From assembly GCA_000231825.2 (NCBI GenBank), contig JH720294.1:319158-383157 (forward strand): DNA of 64,000 bases, written 5' to 3'. This DNA comes from Tetrahymena elliotti 4EA (taxonomy: Eukaryota > Ciliophora > Oligohymenophorea > Hymenostomatida > Tetrahymenidae). The position numbers and the translations under genes are program-made. The notes below the pieces were generated by a model that saw only the letters and a list, made by a program, of their open reading frames with translations, searched no databases and had not been told where the DNA came from. Below are positions 1-13,014 of this stretch, piece by piece; the stretch's first letter is position 1, and each line of letters opens with the position of its first letter.

Positions 1-753
1 AACACTATCTACATTTCTTATTGAATCCCTTGCATATAGTTAGATTTAACTAATATTAGGCATACCTCCACTTCCTCTTCTTTAAGCATCATCAGATGTA
101 TCATCATACTCTTAAGAAGTATTCTTAAAATAAAATGGAAACTATACTCTACTTTAATTTTTTTCAATGCTAAACTTTTAGGTATTTTAGCTACTAAGCT
201 AATATTAATTTGTGTAATTAAGCATTTCTTAATTATACTGCTTTCTATGAGGAGATAACTCCCCAAATGAAACATTCTCATCATCTTCTTCGAGTACATC
301 AGTATGATTAACGTGCTTGCCTGCATAGCCATTTTCATATTAATTTTAGCCATACAAATCTTTATTTTGATTGCAGTTAAAGTTATTTGAACTATTGTTA
401 AGACTATTTTAACTAGATGATATAAACGGATTGTTTTAAAAAGGGTCAGACTCATAAATAATTTTTTTATCGTTGTTGATGATGTATTCATTATAAGGAT
501 TATTAAGATAAATATTTTCCTAGTTTTAGTTTTCATTGACTATTTGCTGACTATAAATCTATTCTTCATTAGGGATAAAAGAATTTCTTTACAGATTTAC
601 TTAATCTATTTAATTATAATTAAAATCCTAATCATGATTATTGTAATTTCCTGAAAATTAGTCTCCATCCTAATAAATATCCTTCTCCGAATCAAATTAC
701 TTGATCTTTAAAGAGTCTAAGCTACCTATACTGCCATTATTCTGTTTTTCCAT
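1..753 (-). CDS. Q/N-rich protein, 3' end outside the window
   Basis: The start is the ATG at 753-751 (begins MEKQNNGSIGS); from there 251 codons stay open to base 1 in the ciliate code (TAA/TAG = Gln), so the C-terminus lies outside the window. The visible part is low complexity: many Asn, Gln, Asp, Ser and Tyr, an acidic stretch (VLEEDDENVSFGE) near the middle, and no membrane segment, signal peptide or catalytic motif that I can see. I do not recognise the family. In the standard code this region gives only a shadow frame (536-18), which I disregard because the ciliate frame is longer and has normal codon use. Neighbour upstream is RPB9 on the same strand, about 1.1 kb away. Confidence 0.7.
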
Positions 754-1856
754 TTTATATTTTTGCTTCAATTCTAATAAGCTGTTGGCTATAAATACGA
801 ATTCAAAGTAATTGATTGATTGATAAATATTTGTATTTTGCAGTTAAATTATTTCTAAATAAAAGAAAAAAGCTATCCAAACAATATAACAAATAATATA
901 ATTAATTATTTATTTGCTAAATATTTCAAAAAAATGAATCTTTATTCTAATAAGAATTAGTTAATTAATTTCATACAAAAGGTGATAAAAATATTTAAAT
1001 CTTTCAATTCTCAATATGAGCATTAATATTTTTAACAAACATAAAAACTATCAAAGTTAGAATAATAGAAGCTATTATAAATTAAATTTTAACAAAAATT
1101 GAAAATCTTAAAAACTGAATTGTAAATTATAAAATAAAATGTTTCACATTTATTTAATTAATTTAGTCATATTAATTCCTAAATATTTTTGCAAAATTAA
1201 TTTAAATCGAATTAGAAAAATTAATATTTTAAATGAAAATTTTAATTTCGATAATTTTATTACCTAACTAGAATTTTAAGTATTAAAAGAGGATTTGGTT
1301 TATATTGATAAACTCTTTGATTTTTTAATATTGAAATATTATAATTTGCTCAATGAATTAATTTTTGAGGATTATCACATAAGCTCTCATAAGTTTTAAT
1401 AAATTAATTTTATGATTGTTAGTTACATAAAAATTTCAAGCTAAATATTAGATATTTTATTTAAGATTTTGTTTGAATATTTTATAATATCAATAATTCT
1501 AATTTAAAACTTCCAAATTTTGGCCTTTCTTTTCTGATATATTTCCAATATTTTTTCTCGATCTCAAATTTTAACTAGATAAAATAATTTTTTATAATTA
1601 ATTGAAACAAATAAAATTTATAAATTTTTATTTTTTAAGGAAATATCATAATTTAATTTCATAATTTAGGCTTTAGTTTTTGTTTTTATTATATTTTGTA
1701 TTAATCATTAGGAATTTGGACTGAAAAGAGATTAAAATTTCTTTGGATATAATGAATATTTATCAATAAATAAAGATGACATATAACTATAGTATATTTA
1801 ACATTTAATATTTTGTTTTGAATTGTTTTGTAAAGCAGGATACAGCAAATAAATAG
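754..1856. other. intergenic, AT-rich
   Basis: Spacer between two minus-strand genes. Only AT-rich low-complexity sequence; nothing with coding character or recognisable signals. It may contain the 3' UTR of RPB9 and the promoter of the gene to its left. Confidence 0.6.
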
Positions 1857-2866
1857 TCAGATAGTAAGTTAATTATTGTTAACTAATTAGCATCTACTGC
1901 TTGACCATTTAAATTAGAATCTAAAATTATTTTCTTTAATTTCATTTAAGGTATTTACTAATTTAGGATTTTAATAATACAATAGAATCATTTTATCATT
2001 CATCTTAAATTTCCCTTTTAAAATAATTAATTAATTGTTAAAATATTATTTGATTGTGATATAATTTTACTCATCTTCTGCAAAGAGCTCATCTTCATCT
2101 TTAGATTAATCAAAGATATCATCTACACTTCCTTATTCTTTGTTTCCACCATCTTCTTATCCCTCTACATATTCCTAATCTTCATCATAATCTTCTTCAA
2201 TATGTTATTCTTCATCTTCTATTTTAAAGCCTGCTGGTAAATTATCTCTATCTGTTCCTTCTTTTTTCCTATTTTTTAGATAAACACCCAATCATTAAAA
2301 TATAAATCACATATGAATTTGAATATAAAGAATATCTATTTAATTCTCTTTTTAAAATAGAGTTAAGCTTTATATTAAAAGGCTCATAAATATAGAGAGT
2401 ATAGATTTATTTAATAATTTAATTTTCAAACTAATTTAACCAATGAATGAATAAATAATTACCATTTAGCCAATTCATCACTTGTCCAACTAAATCCACA
2501 TTCTTTGCATATATATTAAATTACAATATTCTTTTCTTCAATTCCTGCTTTGTAGTAATAAACAACTTCCTATTCCTATTTGCAATTTCTGCAGTACATT
2601 TATTTTCTAGGCATAGAAGGATCTTAGCCGAGAGCTCTATTTTTAATATCTGCTGCTTCTGATTACAAAAGTTATGTCTTTTTAATAACATGATCATCTC
2701 TGACTCCTTTAAAAGTGATTACAGATCTTCTCTCACCACATGAAGAGCAATTATAAATCATCACATTTTATTCTTACTTACTAGCATTTAAAGGGATGCA
2801 TAATTTCCCACAGTCTTTACAAAATCTAAAACCATTACAGTTTTCTACTTAACTTTCCCTAGACAT
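1857..2866 (-). CDS. RPB9: DNA-directed RNA polymerase II subunit RPB9 with acidic C-terminal extension
   Basis: Two exons: 2866-2463 and 2268 leftward, joined in phase across a 194-nt intron. The N-terminal zinc ribbon is FRFCKDCGKLCIP followed by a second CxxC pair (NCSSCGER); then the RPB9 linker DPSMPR; then the TFIIS-type C-terminal ribbon with MYCRNCKQ and YICKECGFSW. This order, the FRFC.DC start and the DP.MPR linker are those of RPB9, the Pol II subunit involved in fidelity and TFIIS-stimulated cleavage. RPA12 and RPC11 are alternatives but usually lack this linker. Family members are about 120 residues; here exon 2 adds an Asp/Glu-rich tail (DEDQEYVEGQED, SKDEDELFAEDE). The frame then runs on in UTR-like sequence to a TGA at 1859-1857, so the true 3' end, or a second intron with donor near 2070, is uncertain. 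Confidence 0.88.
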
Positions 2867-4208
2867 TTTTGCTTTTGCTTATTTATATATACTTAATAAT
2901 TTGAAGAGTTTTATTTACTTTTCTAAGAATTCTATTAATAAAATTAATTATTTTTGATATACAAAATCCAAAAACTAATATTAATTAATAAACAATATAT
3001 TTATGAATTTGCTTTTTTAATGATATTTAAATCAAACTAAATTTCTAAGATATGATTTAGCTTATTCTGAATGAATTTATAGATGCTTACTAACTACAAC
3101 TATTTCCAAAATAAAAAAAATTTGCAAATACCCGCTATTTTTATTCTATTAAAGTATGTGTCTAGATATTACAACATTTTCAAAGTAGTTTTCAGTTAAT
3201 TTCTATTATTTATTCTTGTGTAGAATATTATTTAAAATATATTAAGCAATTACTTTTTAAGTCATAGATTTAAAACAAATTATTTTCTAAAAATTTAATC
3301 ATTATAAATATTTTCTCTTTAAAAAATGTTTTTTATATCTTAAAATTAAGCTAAGAAAAACACTTTATATTAACATTCTTTTCTTATTTAAGCCTTTCTC
3401 AAAGATAATATTTATTATTAAAATAAATTATACAAAATAATTATTTTTGAAACAGATTTAATTGCCTTGATTTTAAATTTAAATCTAATATTTATTTTGG
3501 GCTAATTATCTATTGATATTATCTACTAATAATTTATATAAATTATTATTGCAAGAATATATATACTGAAATTAGACAAAATTTATTTAATTACTGAAGC
3601 ATATATTTACTTTTATAATTTATATATTATGTAGGAAAATCCATTTAATGTCCTTTACCTGATCCATCTCTGAATAGTAGAGGTACTTTAGATGAAATAT
3701 CTTTTTTCTTAAAAGTTAAAGAATAAAGTAAATAAAGTAATTATTTTAAATAGTTGTAAATAAGAAATGCTCAATTCAGTTATTTTTTGAAATCATTAAA
3801 TTTATTTTAAGAAATATGCTTAGTTATTTATAAATTTAGCTGATAGAAAAGTTTCTTAAAATATGTTTAGCGAAAAGCAATAAAACAATTTTATTCAATA
3901 TTTATGATTTTTTCATCAATTTAGCTTTTAAAAATAAATAAGCCCTCTTAAAAGATATGATATATAATATGATAAATACTTGCTCAAAAATGAACACCCA
4001 AAAATTATAAACTGCAGATCAATACATATATAATCATCAATAATAAAAATCTTGGTAAATTCAGCATTAAACTACAAGTAAACATAAAAGGAGTAACAAA
4101 AAGTCAAAGGTTTTTGCATCTGCTAATGTAGCTTTTGAGAAATCATGGTACAGTAATAAGCATATTTAGAAAAAACTGTAAGTCCTTATGCGAATGAAAT
4201 TATTAAAT
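2867..4208. other. intergenic, AT-rich
   Basis: About 1.3 kb of AT-rich spacer between RPB9 and the F-box-like gene. I see no open frame of coding character and no repeat in it. Confidence 0.6.
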
Positions 4209-7200
4209 TCAGATCTACTTATTTATCTTGTCTCCTATTTTGTAATGAATAGTGTAGTAATATCTTATTGAATCTACATATTAGATTATGTGTGGGTAAT
4301 GCTGTTATAGTTTTTTGTATAAAGAAACTATTCCTAATAGAAGATCTGTAATTTTAAAAACAACATCTCCATACTGAGTAATTTATTTTGAATACATAAT
4401 TTTTTAGTTATTATTTAATAATTTTTAAATTTTATGGATGTAATTGAAATCAAATGTGCAAATAAACCATAACAAATCTTTTTTTTAGTTAATTGCATCA
4501 TGTAAAATGCTTGTTTTATTCATATTTTCTCCTAAAAATAGTTTACTGTAATATCTTTTTCTCATAACTTGCATTTTCTAAGTCTCTTCACACAACAATA
4601 TAGCATTTGATGATAGGTTTGTTTTAAGTTTACCAGAGTTATTGTTGTTAACTTTATTGTTAAGATAATTACCATTCAAATTATTATTTATCTTACTCCC
4701 TTATTTTTCTATCTGATTTATTAAACTTTAAAGGCCTAATGACTCTCCAATTAAATTAGGATAATTTGTTTTCTTTTACTTTTATTTAAATAATCTATTC
4801 CTAAAAGAATATAATTTATTTTAAGATAGGAAGAGCCTAAAACACTCCAAAGCTATTTATAAGCAAGGAGGCTAAAAACTCAAAAATAAAGGCTGTTGTA
4901 ATTATTAAATAGATAGGCTGCACAAGGGCCCAAATAATTAATAAATATCTTAAGTTTTTGAGTTTAATACTTTATAAATAATTTATATGTCATACTTTTT
5001 CTTGATATCTTCTGATTTTTAAGTATCAATTAATAGCTAATGTTTATGCCTTTCCTTAATTTAATTTATAGCATATCTGTTCCATGCTTTACTTACTAAC
5101 CTTGTAAAACTCAAATCAGAAACACTTAGAAATTATGTTATCATATTCCAAAGATCTATATTAATTTCAGATGGTTTACTTTCTACTAATTTATTCCACA
5201 CAAACCTCTAAGATGGTGAATTATTAGTATTTTATAATATTTAGTTATAACTAGACTGTTTTTTTTTGTTAGGTGATTCTTAATTTTTGTTACTCTCTTT
5301 CTATTACTATTTGCTCTTGTTGTCTGAAGATAATTATTTATTATGAGCACTCCTCAATCTTGCAGAGTACACTCTATCTTTTCTCTCTGAATGAAATCCC
5401 TAAATATTTTCCATTTCAAATTCTTTTTATTTTAACTCAGAAATAAGCCCTGGTATTTTTTCTTTTGCTTTAGATGCTAAAAAAGGATTTGTTTTATTTA
5501 TTTTGCTATTTATATTTGCAACATTCTTTTCTACTTCGTAAGATATTTTTTAAGATAAGTAATCATTCCTACTTTTATCATATGATGAATGAATTATTCT
5601 GTTGTTTTTATTTACATTTTAAACATGCTCAAACTGAGAAATATCTGATTGATTTTTAGGTCTTGAAGGATGATTAGCTGTTGAAGGAAAATAAATTCTT
5701 TAATCTAACTTTTCTACACTATTTTAATGAGAAATATTAATTCTTTTTCCTTTATAATTTACTTTTTATTGCTTGCTAATTTACCTTTCCAATTATGTAT
5801 CATATTTTCTTGTTAAATTATGGCAATAATCATTGTTTCCATTCGAATGAATAGTTAATATCTTTTAAGAATTATTATCAATCTCTTCATTTTTTGTTTA
5901 ACTATTTTCAATATTATTAAACTAATTTTTTAAATCACACTATTCTATAAACTCATAGTAATTAGATCTGAAAATTCCCCCATTGAAGTCATATTTCTAA
6001 TTATTATCATCTCCTTTATTCCTTAAAGGTGCTGTCTTATTTATTTCATTGTGAATTAAATTCAGAAGAGAGTTTTTTCTAAATGTTTTGTTATTATGAT
6101 TTTCTTGCAAACAATTGATTTGTTCATTCAAGTTCTGTTCTTAAACTGCATAATGATTTTAAAGACTATAATTATCTTTATTTATTTCTTTTGTCTCATT
6201 TTAATTCAAAAATGAATTGAAATTGAGTACTTAGTTATTCTTTTTAGCATTTAAGTGCATTCTTTCTGTCTATGATTACTCAATTAGCTCAAGCTGTTAA
6301 TCTTACTACTTCCTTATATCCTCTAGATGGATTAAAATATTCTCTTGATTTTATTTAAATAATTGAATCTGATTACTCTTCTTAATAGATTTTGGGGTCA
6401 GTAAGTGTCTTTAGTTAAGAACATTTAATGGAGAAATTGCCTCCTCATCACTTTCTTAACCTTCTACTTCATCTTCAGAAGTATTAAAATTATTTTCCAC
6501 TTGGTTTAAATCTATTTTAATATCTTCCTAAGACTAATCAATTTAAAGATTATTTTCATTTTTATTATTTTTACCATCATCTTAATCATGTAGGCTGCAA
6601 TTAGAATCTTGCTTAGCTTTAAATTCCTAAGAAACATAAGAATCATTATTATTTTAATATTACTCCTACTTATTTTGTGAAATGAATACCTTTTACTTTT
6701 GTGTGTCTGAATTAGCTAATAGTTAATACTTATGAGGACTATACCTCATTTATTAGAGTTTTTTAGTGTTTTATATTCTCTATTAAATTTAGTTTTTCTT
6801 TTGTTTCAAAATATGTTGAAAAGGTGACAACTAAGTAGGCTGTTATACCTATTAATATGTATGATTAGAATAGTTCTATTGATTAATTTAAATATATTAC
6901 TAGTTAAACTTATCTTAAAAAAATGGTTAATTCTAATATAACTAAGTATTCTATGAATAATTATCAAAATATTAATTGTTTTTTTGGTTAATTACTAAAA
7001 GATTATGAAATAACTAATCGCCACTATCTTCATTATTAAGTTTCTATTTTCTCCAAGTAATATGAGCACTTTTAGCTCTTTGAGATTTATCTGTAGTACT
7101 AATTACACTACTGGTACTTTAAAGCTACTTTTAATATAAAGCTTAAGATTATTATTAATTATAAGATTTCTAATCTGGAATTTCATTTATTTATTTCTCA

Positions 7201-7994
7201 TTATTTTAATTATTTTTAATAAAAGTCCCTTAAATATTTTCTGTAGAATATTGAGAAAAACCTAATTAGTGATAAAGATTTTCTCTAAAAGATTATTAAT
7301 CAATAATATTATGCATTTTTTAAGGACTCTATGAATTAGAGGAGTCGAAAAGTTAAATAGGTACTTGAGTATCAGAACCTTTTTTTAATTCTTTAAATCC
7401 TTAATCAGGCTTAATAGGATTATTACCTCTCACAGCTTTGCAATTTCTCATTCTTTTGTAGTAAATAGTCTAATTATTTTGAGGCATGATATTTTTTAAA
7501 TAGCAAGATTAAAACTTATCCTCCTGTTTTTAATTTTTTTCAATTTTTTCATTTTTTGGACTTTTTTACATGGTTTAAGATAATGCATCTTTAGAAAAAA
7601 GCTAGACTCTATATTAATGTTGATCTTAAAATTTATAATATTTTATTGGCAATAGACTTCCTACTTATAGTTTTTCCTTACTGCTTCTATGAGATTAAAT
7701 GCTTTTATTGTCAGGAAAATGAATTAATTCTCTTGATGAATTGATCAGAGATGATTACAAGAGATTTCTTGAGTATATATCTTGAGCCTTATTATCTTAA
7801 ATATCAAAGATATGGAAATTTTAATTGACTAATAAAGAATCTTTTAATGGAGTTTACTAATTAATCTTAGACTTATGACCCATTTATTACTTTAAATGAA
7901 TAGCTCTTATACCTTAGCGAGGAGCTGCTTACGATTATGCTCTCCTTTTGTATACTTCTTAGTCAATTAATAAATTATTATTCTGGCTATTCAT
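4209..7994 (-). CDS. large Q/N/S-rich protein with C-terminal F-box-like segment
   Basis: A single uninterrupted frame from the ATG at 7994 to the TGA at 4211-4209: 1261 residues, no intron. I checked every TCA triplet on the plus strand and none falls in frame inside. The first ~900 residues are low complexity (Gln, Asn, Ser, Lys). Around residues 945-977 lies an ordered segment, IDLWNMITQFLSVSDLSF followed by TRLVSKAWNRYA, matching the F-box pattern (hydrophobic L/I positions, L.xxDL, LVSKxW). F-box proteins dock to Skp1 in SCF ubiquitin ligases. After it come ~290 residues with more hydrophobic, ordered sequence (LFGPLCSLSIQQLQQP) that I cannot assign; substrate-binding regions normally follow an F-box. 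An earlier frame-mate ATG at 7571 or 7487 is possible, but the reading upstream has coding character and 7994 is the first ATG after an in-frame TGA at 8093-8091. Confidence 0.8.
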
Positions 7995-10604
7995 TTAATA
8001 GTTTTTATTTGAAAAGTTTAGAAGAATCTCAGAATTTATTTTTATTAATTTGTTTGCTTATATTTAATTCGAATATAACCATTCAATTATTCAATTAAGT
8101 CTTCAAAATCTTAAGATAAATACATATATAATAATTAATTTTGCTAATTGAAACAAATAATAAAAGATGAATTCTGATCATTCATTGATTAATTTTATAG
8201 TAAAGTATTTGACTTAATCTTTAACAAATTCATTCGTATTTTTAGTTTAGATATATATTAGATTACTAAAAAAATAATAAAAATGATAAGTTTTAATTAT
8301 AAATAATAAGATTAAATATATTTAATATAAATCAAACCTAAAAATGCATTTAAACCTTTTAAATACTGTACTGTAACCTGAAAAGTAAAGATTGAATCCC
8401 TATGTACTATTAACTATCATGTATTTTTAAAATTTACTTTTATTATTAATTATCAAAAATTTGTTACTTCTCTCTCCTCATTTCAAAAACCTAAAAAATA
8501 AAAACATCGTCTTCTAAGTCTTTTTAGCAAATTACTATTCAAATTATCTCTATCAGTCCTTATTTTTTAAAATAGATTTAGAAATTATTTATGAGATAAT
8601 TTATTTATTATTTTATTGACAAAATTTAAGTTTAAAATTTTTTTAAATATTAAACTACACACTTTACAAAACTAAGGATCTAGCTTGATTTCATTCAAGT
8701 TTTATTGGTTCTCTTCATTCAAAACTTTCAATTTAAAAAATATCTTTTAATTTCTAATAATTTAATAAATTTTAAAAGCCTAAATCAATTTAGTTATAAG
8801 GGAGCATTGAAATTAGGGTCTTTCTTATCAATTAATTAAAACTTATAGATTTTATCACTCAGTTTTATGTAAAAATAGTTAGTTCTATTTACATTTATAG
8901 CAAAGTTAACTTAATTTGGTTTAATTATTTTAATTTATTAGGGAAATAATTAGATTTTTATTACTCATATTCCTATCTTTTTGAAAATAAATACAATTTT
9001 TTTAATATTTTCAAAGATAAAATTAAATTGGAGATTAGGGATTTATAGGATTAGTGTGAGGTATTGCCAAAATGTCTAAACTGTCAGCTTTGATAATTGA
9101 AATAAAGTAAAATATTTTTTTTAGATTTTTCTTGAGTTGCATTCACTTTTTTTGAATAGAGCTTTAGATAATTAATTAGCTATTTTTAATCATTGTTTTT
9201 TTAATGTGTACAATAAAGATTACATAAGAAATTTTTACTTTATTAAATTTTATTTATTAATTTACTCATAATATCTTTTTATGTTTTAAAAGATAAACAG
9301 AGCTTACTTAGAAGAGGTATTTACAATTAATATTTAGCATTAATAAGTGCTCTAATATCAAAACTTTAAGGTTATCTTTACTGTTTTTTCTTGATTAGTT
9401 TGAAAATCATGCATTTTTAAAAATTGCTTAACGAGACATCTGGAAAATGAAAAAGTTAGTGGTCTTTCATTTAGTTTTTGAAAATAAAGATTATTCTTAT
9501 AAATTTTTCAATATTTGAAATTAAAAAGAATAAATATTTAAGATTTTATTTAATTATTTTGATTATTGTTTTAATTCTACTTTTATGTTTGTTATTAAAA
9601 TAAAAAAAATTTATTTCTAAACCATTTCATTAGTTTTTGATAAAAACACTACTATATTTATAAAATTTTTTTGATAATTCAAATTAAATAAGCTTAAATA
9701 TTTATTTAGGGGAGAGGGAGTAGGGAGGGGTTTCAGATTTAATGTAATATTTTTTATTTAAATTTAAACATAAAAACAGTGCTAATTTTTTTAAAACAAC
9801 CATGATCCTAAATAATTCTACCCTGCCAAAGAATGTAATAAAATAACAAAGATTAGATTAAATTACTATGCAATATTTACATTTAGCAGAGGAGTTATTA
9901 AAGTATATCAAAAATATAATATTCCGTAGCAGTTTTTCAAAAATTTTTTAAAGATAAGATGAAGATAGGTGACAAACTCTTTATCTTAGTAAAATGAAAA
10001 TTAAAAGATAGGTATATAAATATATAGAAAAAGAGATATATTAATTAATTTACAATTTATTTTTTAGAATTTTATTATTATTAATTGATTTTCATTCATA
10101 AATATTGAATTATTTTTAATTCGTGTTTTTCTATTCATAACCCAAGAAGGTTATTAATTTCTCTACATATTATCTATAATCAGCTAAACACAAATTTTCA
10201 GACAAATGCTTTGTAATATTATCATTTTAAGATAATATACTTAGTATTAATTCAACTTAATATCACATACTTTGATGTAATTCCATTTAGAGAGAGATGT
10301 ACTAAAAAGACTTTAGGTGCAGGATTTATTAATTAATATATCATTTTATTGGTAGTTATCAACTCTCTAAAATAAATATAAAATATTTATGCTGTTATTA
10401 TTATTTAAATGATAAAATTGATTTAAATGTAGTTAGTTATTTTGTATTAGAGTTGCATTTTGGTGGTTTAGGTTAGTAGTCAAATAATTAGTTAACATTG
10501 AGATAATATTTTGTTTTATTTGAAATAAATAATTGATTATATTGAATTTGTTTTAAACTAGTTTTTATTTTATTATATTAAAGCTAGTGAGCAATTTAGT
10601 GGTT
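7995..10604. other. intergenic, AT-rich, with one G-rich tract
   Basis: About 2.6 kb between minus-strand genes. AT-rich throughout with no coding signal that I can support. The one notable element is the purine G-tract at 9709-9730, listed separately. Confidence 0.55.
9709..9730 (+). other. potential G-quadruplex purine tract
   Basis: Four G-runs in 22 purine-rich bases: GGGG at 9709, GGG at 9716, GGG at 9723, GGGG at 9727, with spacers AGA, AGTA and A. This fits a short-loop quadruplex motif and stands out sharply in a region with very little G. In Tetrahymena, polypurine G-rich tracts flank some internal eliminated sequences and are bound by Lia3 to set deletion boundaries (established knowledge); whether this tract plays that role is inference. 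Confidence 0.7.
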
Positions 10605-12561
10605 TACATAGTTAATTTATCATTCTTGTTTTCAGATTCCTCATCTACAGAAGATTGCAGGAGTGCATTTACCTTTTTTAGAAGAGCCTGAATTCTTTGA
10701 TTTTGAAGATTAATTCTTCTATCTCTAAGAAGCTTTTAAATCCCAGTTATTAATCATAGGAGAACTGAACTCGAGCATTTTCTTTTTTTAAATAAGGAAT
10801 TAAATTAAAATAATTTTCTAAGAATTGGTTTATTTTAAAATTTTTAAATTAAAAATGAAAGATTTTATTTTCTAAAAATAAAATAAATGATTTTTGGGTG
10901 TTTTAATAAAAATCTTCATTTTTGTGAGTTTTGTTAGTGAAATAGATCAAGAACTGAATTAAAAATTTTTTTCAGTTAAAAAATTCGAATTGAATTGTTT
11001 TGAAATAATTAATTTGGAAAGGCAATAATTAGACAACTAAAAGATATTGAAAGAAATCCAAATTTACTTTAATTCCTTAATAGTTTTTCTTGGATGAAGA
11101 GATTGAAGTAGAAGTAATATCTCTTAGAGGAGTTCTGTTTGTTGAAGATTGCTAGATTTATTGGTTTCTGAAAGTGTGATTGCTCTATGAGGCGCTTTAA
11201 AGTAGAGTCTACTAGTAGATACTGTTGTTGTTTGAATTAATTGAATTATTGATATGATTAATACTGTTAAAATTAACATTTTTATTTCCTTCTTCGTTAT
11301 TATTTTCATACAAGTTAGATAGGTTTTAAAATTCGTTGGTGGAATCTGAATATTGAGTAGTGTTAGGCTCGAAATCAACTATTGTTTCAAGTTGATTTTT
11401 GAATTTTACTACATGTTCGCTTTATTCGGCTTGTGTGTTTTAACCATTATTTTCCTTTGAGTGTTATCTGAAAATGACAGCTTTTTCTTTGCTTTCATTG
11501 GAAGATGTTTGCGAAACAAGATTAAAATCAAATTCTGTATTTTTTTAGGAATAAAACATCTCATCTTAATCCATTTATAAGCATTCAAGGGACTATTTGT
11601 GATGGTTTTCGTTACAAGGAGTCATTAGATTTTGCTCAAATACATTTTATTTTCTTTTATTGTTTGCACTCTTTTGATTAAAGCATGAGTGAATTTAATC
11701 ATTTTCTTCTATTTAAAATTCATCTTCATTTACTGTGCTTTCATTTTATGAAAAATTCTTTTGATATTGGAAAGGAGAGACTTCTTCTTTATGTTAGAAT
11801 TTTGCTGAAATATCTTCTTCCTAACTTTCACTCTCATTACCATTCTCTTCTTGAATTAAACTTTGTTACTTTTGTTATTGCTTTTCTTCAGATAGTTATC
11901 TACTGATTAAGTTATTGCTCATCTCAAGAATTTCAAATTATTAATGAATTTACCCTGCATTCTCTAGAGGGTCTTTGTTTTCCTTGTCTTCATCTTCCAT
12001 AGATTCACCAAAATTTTCTTCAGTGATGTAGATGTTATCAAGAGAAGTTTCGAAACCAAATCTAGCTGGAATAGGTACGGTTGAAGGAAATTAACTTGTT
12101 ACATTTCCCTATTACTAAAGCCTAGGATTTGCGATAGTCTTTGTAAAGCAATCCTAGAGAGTTTCATATAAAGAGTTACCTAACACATCAAATTCAATGT
12201 CATAAGGAGACATTTTTTCTTTGCTCAAATGGGTTTAATTGTAGCTAAAGATGGCAGTATTGTTAACCAAATTGGTGCTGCAAGAGGAAGTCTTAACCTA
12301 AAATTATTAGTTTTGCTATAAGTTAAATTCTTATTCATCACACATGAATTGGTCTTCCTCATCTTAGCTTTTGTAATTGGAGTAATTTGAGTTAGAATTA
12401 GAAAATGTGTGAGAATTATTGTTGCTCTCTACAGTAGACTTTAGGTGGGTATTTCTGTTCTTTAATGTCACAATTTTCTTTTAAGGAGTCTTATGAAAAT
12501 CATTCTAAAAGGCATCATAAACTTACTAAAAGCTCAAACCAATAGTGTCTTCTCTACTCAT
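10605..12561 (-). CDS. Q/N/S-rich protein of unknown function, 3' end uncertain
   Basis: Exon 1 runs 12561-11068, 498 codons from ATG (MSREDTIGLSFQQVYD) to a GTAAAT donor after NYQGIK. It is rich in Ser, Asn, Gln and Glu, with acidic patches (EDKENKDP, ESESQEED) and a TPLRDIT stretch that looks like a proline-directed kinase site. A likely exon 2 follows a 335-nt intron: from 10732, in phase, LLRDRRINLQNQRIQALLKK, VNALLQSSVDEESENK, an amphipathic coiled-coil-like helix. The acceptor there (TTTAAAAG) is weak, another acceptor (TTCAG upstream) gives a different frame, and I cannot fix the stop, so the left border is a placeholder. I do not recognise the family. Confidence 0.6.
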
Positions 12562-12626
12562 TTTATGCTTGCTTTGTTGCTGGGTTGAGATAATTACTTA
12601 CTTATTTTTATCTTGTTGGTTTATTT

Positions 12627-12650
12627 ATTGTTTGTTTGTTTGTTTGTTTT
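12627..12650. repeat. (TTTG)n microsatellite
   Basis: Five G residues spaced exactly four apart at 12630-12646 in a T background, i.e. about five TTTG units, just upstream of the start of the minus-strand gene ending at 12561. Confidence 0.9.
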
Positions 12651-12978
12651 TTGTTTTATTTGAATTAATTACTAAAAATTGGTCTGAATATTAATTTTTT
12701 ATCAGCCAATTTTCAATTACTAAATCTATTAATTCAAAGATGAATGAATATCAGTTTAAAAATAAATAAAAAACAATCTTATGTATTCTTTTAAAGGATT
12801 TAATTAACAAACTAACAATACAGTAGCCTAAAAGTCCTTTATTATTAATGCACAAATTATTTGTTAAAGTTAATAACATACATATTTATCTATGAATCTA
12901 TCCATCTATTAGATTAATTTTGAATGTCCTTTTCTATTTGAATTCAAATAAAACACAATAAATCCAAATTTTCTCAAA

Positions 12979-13014
12979 ATAGATAGAGATATAGATAGAT
13001 AGATAGATAGATAG
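12979..13014. repeat. (GATA)n microsatellite
   Basis: An imperfect then perfect array of GATA units, about eight, interrupted once by GATATA. Probably slippage-prone; no function implied. Confidence 0.9.

Noticed and set aside
18..536. Standard-code minus-strand frame of 172 codons
   Set aside because: It is an out-of-frame shadow of the longer ciliate-code frame 753-1, which has natural composition and no internal TGA.
9709..9730. Telomere repeat remnant
   Set aside because: Not composed of GGGGTT units; runs are separated by purines, and no second unit follows.
12979..13014. CRISPR-like array
   Set aside because: Simple 4-bp microsatellite without spacers, in a eukaryotic genome.
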